This document shows positions 59,143-64,000 of a stretch of DNA of 64,000 bases, piece after piece (the first letter of the stretch is position 1; every line of letters starts with the position of its first letter). Below the pieces are notes generated by a model. That model made no database searches and was not told the DNA's origin. It saw only the letters and a list, made by a program, of their open reading frames with translations. Origin of the DNA: an uncultured Collinsella sp. GTDB taxonomy: Bacteria > Actinomycetota > Coriobacteriia > Coriobacteriales > Coriobacteriaceae. Both the position numbers and the translations under genes were made by a program. The stretch covers positions 44,933 to 108,932 of the forward strand of contig CAUBIC010000007.1 in the NCBI GenBank assembly GCA_958435945.1. Direction: 5' to 3'.

Positions 59143-60306
59143 ATGCAGGCATCGCAGCGTCTCGACCGCTTTGGCGCGGAGGTCTTCGCCTCGCTCAACA
59201 ACAAACTTCTCGCGCTGAAGGCCCAGGGCAAGACCATTTACAACATGAGCGTGGGCACGCCCGACTTTAAGCCGTACGGCCACGTGGTGGAGGCGCTCAC
59301 ACAAGCCGCCCAGGATCCCGAGATGTGGAAGTACGCCCTGCGCGACCTGCCCGAACTCAAGCAAGCCGTGTGCGATTACTATGAGCGTCGCTTTGGTGTC
59401 TCCGGCATTACGCCGTCCATGGTGCAGTCGTGCAACGGCACGCAGGAGGGCGTGGGCCATTTGGGCCTGGCCCTGCTCGATCCGGGCGACACTATTTTGG
59501 TTCCCGATCCGTGCTACCCGGTCTTTGAGGCGGGTGCCAAGATCGCCGATGCCAAGCTCGAGTACTATCCGCTGGTTGCCGAGCACAATTACCTGCCCTA
59601 TGTGGCGGGCATCGATCCCGAAGTGGCCGACCGCGCCAAGTATATGATCGTGTCGCTGCCCGCCAACCCGGTGGGCTCGGTGGGCACGCCCGAGATCTAC
59701 GAGGAGATCATCGCTTTTGCCCGCGAGCACGACCTGCTCATCGTCCATGACAACGCGTACTCCGACATCGTGTTCGACGGCGAGCCGGGCGGCAGCTTCT
59801 TGCAGTATCCCGGTGCGCTCGAGGTGGGCGTTGAGTTCTTCTCGCTCTCCAAGTCGTTTAACGTCACCGGTGCTCGCATCGGCTTTTTGGTCGGCCGCGA
59901 GGACGTGGTCTCTGCCTTTGCCAAGCTACGCAGCCAGATCGACTTCGGTATGTTCTTCCCGATCCAGAAGGCTGCTATCGCCTGCCTGAACGGTCCGCGT
60001 GATGAGGTCGAGGCGCAGCGTTTGAAGTACCAGGAGCGTCGCGATGCCCTGTGCGACGGTCTTGAGGGCCTGGGCTGGGAGCGTCCCAACGCGCATGGCT
60101 CCATGTTTGTGTGGGCCAAGCTTCCCGGTGGTCGCACCGATTCCATGACGTTTTGCGAGGAGCTCATGGAGAAGGCCGGTGTTGTGGTGACGCCGGGCGC
60201 GAGCTTTGGTCCTTCGGGCGAGGGACACGTGCGTATGGCGTTGGTTTTGCCGCCCGACCAGATCGCTTTGGCTGTCGAGGCCATCCGCGAAGCGGGCCTG
60301 TATTAG
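59143..60306 (+). CDS. class I/II PLP aminotransferase
   Basis: A 387-residue fold-type I aminotransferase. Seen are MSVGTPDFKPYGHV, NGTQEGVGHLGLALLDPGD, VSLPANPVGSVG, the pyridoxal lysine in SLSKSFNVTGARIGF and the C-terminal Arg region GHVRMALVLP. It resembles the LL-diaminopimelate/aspartate aminotransferase group; the substrate cannot be fixed by eye. AAAGGTGG precedes ATG 59143. Confidence 0.9.
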   Translation: MQASQRLDRFGAEVFASLNNKLLALKAQGKTIYNMSVGTPDFKPYGHVVEALTQAAQDPEMWKYALRDLPELKQAVCDYYERRFGVSGITPSMVQSCNGTQEGVGHLGLALLDPGDTILVPDPCYPVFEAGAKIADAKLEYYPLVAEHNYLPYVAGIDPEVADRAKYMIVSLPANPVGSVGTPEIYEEIIAFAREHDLLIVHDNAYSDIVFDGEPGGSFLQYPGALEVGVEFFSLSKSFNVTGARIGFLVGREDVVSAFAKLRSQIDFGMFFPIQKAAIACLNGPRDEVEAQRLKYQERRDALCDGLEGLGWERPNAHGSMFVWAKLPGGRTDSMTFCEELMEKAGVVVTPGASFGPSGEGHVRMALVLPPDQIALAVEAIREAGLY

Positions 60307-60450
60307 AAAGCTATTTCGGCTCGTCAATAGCTCGAAACCGATTTCGTGCAGTTATTTTACGAATTCTGCAAATAATTTCGGCAAACGGTCGATATTTGGC
60401 TGCGAATAGGAGCATAATCAAAGTCCCGATTGGATGTATTGGGATTACGG

Positions 60451-60486
60451 CAAGCCGCTCGGGTCGTTCCCGGGCGGCTTGTTTGT
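60451..60486 (+). terminator. attenuator-like hairpin upstream of ldh
   Basis: CAAGCCGCtCGGG pairs with CCCGgGCGGCTTG, followed by TTTGT. It lies 22 nt before the ldh ATG and may control read-through. Confidence 0.55.
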
Positions 60487-60507
60487 GGAGAGAGATGGGA
60501 GTTTCTA

Positions 60508-61458
60508 ATGGTTAACGAGAAGAAGGTCGCTATTGTCGGCTGCGGTTTCGTCGGTTCGTCTTCGGCGTTCGCGCTGATGCAGAGTGGTCTGTTCTCCGAG
60601 ATGGTTCTCATCGACGTGGACAAGAACCGCGCTGAGGGTGAGGCTCTGGATATTGCGCACGGCATGACGTTTGCCGAGCCGATGAAGATCTACGCTGGCG
60701 ATTATTCCGATGTCGCCGACGCCGCCATGATCGTCGTCACCGCTGGCGCTGCCCAGAAGCCCGGCGAGACCCGCCTGGACCTGGTCAACAAGAACGTTAA
60801 CATCTTTAAGTCCATTATCCCCGAGATTAAGAAGTCTGGCTTCGACGGCATTCTGCTCATCGTCTCCAACCCGGTCGACGTTCTGACCTACGCCGCCATC
60901 AAGATGTCCGGCCTGCCCGAGGGCCATGTCATCGGCTCCGGTACCGTGCTCGACACCGGCCGTCTGCAGCAGATGCTCGGCGCTCACGTCGAGGTTGACC
61001 CGCGCGACGTTCAGGCTTATGTCATGGGTGAGCACGGCGACTCCGAGTTTGTCGCTTGGTCCAGCGCCCAGGTTGCCGGCGTGCCGCTGAACACCTTCTG
61101 CGAGCTTCACGGTCATCTGGAGCATGAGGCTGCCGAGAAGCGCATCGCCGAGGACGTCAAGAACTCCGCCTACACCATCATCGAGAAGAAGCACGCCACC
61201 TACTACGGCGTCGCCATGGCCGTTAAGCGCATCTGCACTGCCGTCATGCGCGATGAGCAGACCGTTCTGCCCGTTTCCTCGCTCATGGTGGGCGAGTATG
61301 GCCTGTCCGATCTTGCCATCTCCATGCCGACGGTCGTTGGCCGCGACGGCGTTGTCTGCCGCGTCCCCGTGCCGCTGAACGATGGCGAGCAGCATGAGCT
61401 CACCGCCTCTGCAAAGGCCCTCAAGGACATCATCGACAGCGTCGACTTCTCCTGCTAA
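60508..61458 (+). CDS. ldh: L-lactate dehydrogenase
   Basis: A 316-residue NAD-dependent LDH. It has VAIVGCGFVGSSSAFALM (Rossmann), IVVTAGAAQKPGETRLDLV with the substrate-loop Gln and Arg, VSNPVDVLTYA and the catalytic His in VMGEHGDSEFVAW. The Gln and length favour lactate over malate dehydrogenase. Reduces pyruvate to lactate in fermentation. High codon bias. A terminator follows. Confidence 0.94.
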   Translation: MVNEKKVAIVGCGFVGSSSAFALMQSGLFSEMVLIDVDKNRAEGEALDIAHGMTFAEPMKIYAGDYSDVADAAMIVVTAGAAQKPGETRLDLVNKNVNIFKSIIPEIKKSGFDGILLIVSNPVDVLTYAAIKMSGLPEGHVIGSGTVLDTGRLQQMLGAHVEVDPRDVQAYVMGEHGDSEFVAWSSAQVAGVPLNTFCELHGHLEHEAAEKRIAEDVKNSAYTIIEKKHATYYGVAMAVKRICTAVMRDEQTVLPVSSLMVGEYGLSDLAISMPTVVGRDGVVCRVPVPLNDGEQHELTASAKALKDIIDSVDFSC

Positions 61459-61489
61459 ATCAAGCTTGCTAGAGCAAAAAGTTACAATG

Positions 61490-61525
61490 AAGGCGTCCGG
61501 GTCCACACGGCCCGGGCGCCTTTTT
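61490..61525 (+). terminator. ldh terminator
   Basis: AGGCGTCCGGG faces CCCGGGCGCCT (one wobble), then TTTTT. Confidence 0.88.
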
Positions 61526-61555
61526 GGTGCAAGGTAACCTGACCCCAATGCACCA
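61524..61555. repeat. REP-like repeat, copy 1
   Basis: TTGGTGCA and TGCACCA form a stem around a core with AACCTGACCCC. Copy 2 at 62737 has the same form. The sequence resembles short repeats mobilised by REP-associated (IS200-like) transposases. Confidence 0.65.
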
Positions 61556-61572
61556 TAGTTGATGGGAGGGCC

Positions 61573-62733
61573 ATGTCGGATTCGCCTAATTTTTTGACCT
61601 ATGCCCAGACGGCGTTTGATCCGTTTGAGGAGAGGCCGTTCTGCGCGGTGGATAGCCTCGTCTTTGCGTGGTTGTCCTATTTGCGTTTGCCGGGTGATAT
61701 GGCGGAGCTGACGAACTGGCAGGGCCTAGACGTACGCGAGCTGCTGCGTGCCGAGTGCTACCGGGACATGATTGACGACTTGTGGGATCCAGAGGGGAGC
61801 AGGGCCTTGTTGGAGGCCGTGGCAGCAAGCCCTCGCTACCGTGGCGTGCACGTTTGCGGCTATCGTGCCGTGAGCGATGTGGTGGCGACAGAGCAGTTTG
61901 CAGCCATGGCGTTCCGGTTTCCGGCGGGGTTTAGCTATCTTTCCTTCCGGGGGACCGACAGCACGATTGTGGGCTGGAAAGAGGACTTTAACATGGCGTT
62001 CCGGTATCCTGTGCCGGCCCAGGAATCCGCGGCGCGTTATGTGGACGAGGCGGCGGATGCGATTGACGGGCCGCTTTTGTGCGGAGGTCATTCCAAGGGT
62101 GGAAACCTTGCGGTGTACGGTGCGGCGATGTGCTCCGATGTCGCCCGTGCGCGAATCGAACGGGCGTATTCCCATGATGGTCCGGGTTTCGTCGAGGAGT
62201 TTCTGAACGGCAACGCCTTTGCCGATCTTTCCGGTCGAATCGACAAGACGCTACCTCGGTCGTCGATCTTTGGCATGATGTTCGAGACGCAAGAGGACTA
62301 CGCTATCGTCGAAAGCACCGAGTTCAGTCTGCTGCAGCACAATCCCTTTAGCTGGGTGGTTGATGGTCGCGACTTCGTGTACTGTGAGCGCCTGTCCGCC
62401 GGTGCTCGATACGTTGATGGCTCCATTCGCGAGATGCTGCTTGCAGTTTCGCCTAGCGAGCGCGAGCGTTTTGTAGATGCGTTGTTCTCCGTGTTTGAGG
62501 CTACGGGTGCTGAGCGGTTTGCGGATATCGCTGGGAATCTGCGCGAGAGCCTGCCCGTGATGCTCCAGGCTGCGCAAGGGTTTGACAAGGATACGCGACG
62601 CTTTGTCTCGCAGACCATCGTGGCAATTCTTAAGTGTGCGCTGCTGCCCAAACGACCCCAGATCGACATGTCCGCCGCCGGCAAGAGTTTGGCAGAACAG
62701 CTCGAGGCTTGGCAGTCCGAGCTCCTGCGCTAG
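61573..62733 (+). CDS. Mbeg1-like (DUF2974) alpha/beta hydrolase
   Basis: A 386-residue protein of the DUF2974 family. The N-terminus (FCAVDSLVFAWLSYLRLPG), YLSFRGTDSTIVGWKEDFNMAF and the lipase-like elbow LLCGGHSKGGNLAVYGAA with Ser, then SHDGPGF, are typical. Probably a cytoplasmic esterase or lipase of unknown substrate. GGGAGG precedes ATG 61573. REP-like repeats lie on both sides. Confidence 0.88.
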   Translation: MSDSPNFLTYAQTAFDPFEERPFCAVDSLVFAWLSYLRLPGDMAELTNWQGLDVRELLRAECYRDMIDDLWDPEGSRALLEAVAASPRYRGVHVCGYRAVSDVVATEQFAAMAFRFPAGFSYLSFRGTDSTIVGWKEDFNMAFRYPVPAQESAARYVDEAADAIDGPLLCGGHSKGGNLAVYGAAMCSDVARARIERAYSHDGPGFVEEFLNGNAFADLSGRIDKTLPRSSIFGMMFETQEDYAIVESTEFSLLQHNPFSWVVDGRDFVYCERLSAGARYVDGSIREMLLAVSPSERERFVDALFSVFEATGAERFADIAGNLRESLPVMLQAAQGFDKDTRRFVSQTIVAILKCALLPKRPQIDMSAAGKSLAEQLEAWQSELLR

Positions 62734-62736
62734 CCA

Positions 62737-62769
62737 TTGGTGCAAAGCAACCTGTCCCCGATGCACCAA
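62737..62769. repeat. REP-like repeat, copy 2
   Basis: TTGGTGCA and TGCACCAA around a core with AACCTGTCCCC. It differs from copy 1 at a few loop and stem positions. It begins 3 nt after the DUF2974 stop codon. Confidence 0.65.
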
Positions 62770-62844
62770 TCTTCGATGCGCCTGGGGCGGGCTCGACCGC
62801 TATACTGGTTCGTGCCGAAATCGATCTAGAACGGAATGCCGTAT

Positions 62845-63849
62845 ATGAAAATCAATCACGCGATTCTGCATATCCTGGACTTTGACTCTGCCGTCAACGT
62901 TATGAGCCAGCGCGAGCTCGATACCGAAAGCCGTACCGTGCGCAATTTCGTAACCACGCATCTGCGCCGTGCACGCACCTCGGCCGACAATAAACGCGCC
63001 ACGTTTGCCGAGAACTCTGCGTTTGGCGGCGAGCTCAAGGGCTATTTCTTTGGCGAGCGCGAGTTCGTGGACCTGTCGCAGCAGATTGCGGAGTTCATCT
63101 CTTCCGAGCTCACCAAAGCCGAGAAAGCCGAGTCCACCGACGTGCTCGTGGCCGATTTTGACGACGATGAGGATGCCCGCTGGTTTGCCGTGATGCTGCT
63201 GGGCTCCAAGCAGGCTTTTATGCACGAAGTGGGCCGCGAGGAGGGGGAGGTGCGCAACGACATCGCGCGCCACTACGCCATTCTGCCGAACCCCTCGCAA
63301 AAGGTGCCGAGCTATGCCATCGTGCGCGCAAGCACCATGGAGATCGGCTACGTGGATAAGAAGCGCAAGATTGCCGGCGAGGATCGCATGCTCATTCCCG
63401 ACGGCCTGCTGCAATGCGACACGGGCGTTTCGGGTAAGGAGGTCATCGACACGGTGACGCGCGTGGTCGAGGAGGTCGCCGAAGAGCACGGCGCCAACAC
63501 GGCCGTGGCGCTCGCTAAGGTTAAGGCTGCCGTTGCCGAGAAGGTTGAGGATGACGAGGAGCTGCCGCCCTGGGATATCGTCGATGAGGTCTTTGAGGAC
63601 GAGCCGGTTATCAAGGAGAACGTGCGTGCGGCGCTGACCGAGGAGAAGGTGCCCGAGCGCGTGCCCGTGGAGCGCAAGCAGGTCGAACGCGCGGCCGTGC
63701 GCAATCACAAGATTCGTACCGACACGGGCATCGAGATCAGCTTCCCGGCCGAGATGGGTTCGAACTCCGAGTATATCGAGTTCGTCAACGAGCCCAACGG
63801 CCTTATCTCCATCGAGCTCAAGAATATCGGGTCAATTGAGAATCGATAA
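62845..63849 (+). CDS. nucleoid-associated protein (NdpA/37-kDa family)
   Basis: A 334-residue protein of the NdpA family. It begins MKINHAILHILDFDSAVNVMS, contains LVADFDDDEDARWFAVMLLGSKQAF and SYAIVRASTMEIGYVDKKRKIAG, and ends with ISFPAEMGSNSEYIEFVNEPNGLISIELKNIGSIEN. Family members are found on the nucleoid; function is poorly known. ATG 62845 is preferred; an ATG at 62836 is in frame. A strong terminator follows. Confidence 0.88.
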   Translation: MKINHAILHILDFDSAVNVMSQRELDTESRTVRNFVTTHLRRARTSADNKRATFAENSAFGGELKGYFFGEREFVDLSQQIAEFISSELTKAEKAESTDVLVADFDDDEDARWFAVMLLGSKQAFMHEVGREEGEVRNDIARHYAILPNPSQKVPSYAIVRASTMEIGYVDKKRKIAGEDRMLIPDGLLQCDTGVSGKEVIDTVTRVVEEVAEEHGANTAVALAKVKAAVAEKVEDDEELPPWDIVDEVFEDEPVIKENVRAALTEEKVPERVPVERKQVERAAVRNHKIRTDTGIEISFPAEMGSNSEYIEFVNEPNGLISIELKNIGSIENR

Positions 63850-63874
63850 ACTGCGCTTGGACGCTGCAAAAATA

Positions 63875-63910
63875 AAGGCCGAAGCCCCGGATGAGGGCTT
63901 CGGCCTTTTT
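63875..63910 (+). terminator. terminator after nucleoid-associated protein gene
   Basis: AAGGCCGAAGCCC pairs with GGGCTTCGGCCTT across CGGATGA, followed by TTT. Confidence 0.93.
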
Positions 63911-63955
63911 ACTTGGGGCTGAATTACGTTGCAGGTCGAGCATACGTCAGACACT

Positions 63956-64000
63956 ATGACCCAATCCGAGGGCACTAAAAAGATAGGAGCCCCCGCTCGT
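63956..64000 (+). CDS. possible start of a further gene (cut by window end)
   Basis: An open frame MTQSEGTKKIGAPAR begins at ATG 63956 and runs off the window. No good ribosome site precedes it, so this is weak. Confidence 0.2.
   Translation, partial: MTQSEGTKKIGAPAR

Noticed and set aside
1..64000. CRISPR arrays, rRNA, integrase or phage genes
   Set aside because: No regularly spaced direct repeats, no rRNA-like sequence and no integrase or transposase protein motifs were seen.

Overview
The window reads as a chromosomal segment of a high-GC, anaerobic, fermentative actinobacterium of the Coriobacteriia, most like Collinsella. This is inferred from gene content and style, not from a search. 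Supporting signs are class III ribonucleotide reductase, L-lactate dehydrogenase, EttA, ferredoxin-type aldo/keto reductase, DUF3793 with flavodoxin, Gram-positive-type LexA boxes and GGAGG ribosome sites. No rRNA, prophage, transposase gene or CRISPR array is seen.

Layout. 0-1.1 kb: partner-switching anti-sigma genes (SpoIIE phosphatase end; STAS-HATPase fusion). 1.2-3.9 kb: five tRNAs (three identical Gly-GCC, Cys-GCA, Val-GAC) around a GH13 alpha-glucosidase. 4.2-7.7 kb: nrdD and nrdG, with a NrdR-box promoter and two long palindromic elements between them. 7.8-9.5 kb: folate genes (folE, HD protein, folB). 9.5-16.9 kb: metallopeptidase, M19 dipeptidase, SlyD-type FKBP with an orphan UreE-like protein, HAD phosphatase, Fur regulator, acylphosphatase, oxidoreductase, rnhA, LysR regulator. 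17-18.5 kb: metY behind a 17-codon leader peptide. 18.8-25.7 kb: secreted protein, panE, aldo/keto reductase, and an oxidoreductase and nfo that each follow a copy of the same 78-bp hairpin repeat. 24.9-28 kb: polar amino-acid ABC transporter. 28-29.8 kb: flavodoxin and DUF3793, divergent from a copper-type HMA protein with a CsoR-like box. 30.1-32.7 kb: large wall-anchored surface protein. 32.7-34.6 kb: SOS-controlled Y-family polymerase and YolD-like protein. 34.7-37.2 kb: truncated Fe-ADH-like protein and pgi. 37.4-40.2 kb: an unusual three-gene unit (unknown protein, ClpP-like protease, VirD4/TraG-like ATPase). 40.7-42.3 kb: two HAD hydrolases. 42.4-49.2 kb: a fructoselysine-type operon (GntR regulator, YfcC-type transporter, amidohydrolase, FrlC-, FrlB- and FrlD-like enzymes). 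49.3-49.5 kb: a MITE-like element. 49.5-52.5 kb: tatD, tcdA, a candidate SOS-controlled type I toxin-antitoxin locus, sdpR-sdpI. 52.7-63.8 kb: ettA, LOTUS-domain protein, membrane protein, nadE, aminotransferase, ldh, Mbeg1-like protein, nucleoid-associated protein.

Best candidates for something undescribed: (1) a 28-residue hydrophobic peptide (51296-51382, minus) with a LexA box in its promoter and a convergent antisense RNA, like TisB/IstR in logic but with a different sequence; (2) the ClpP-like plus soluble VirD4-like ATPase unit; (3) the cysteine-containing leader peptide before metY, whose anti-Shine-Dalgarno overlaps a Cys codon; (4) the SlyD-UreE-like pair without urease genes; (5) several families of palindromic repeats. 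Long antisense open frames are common here because of codon bias and were not called as genes.
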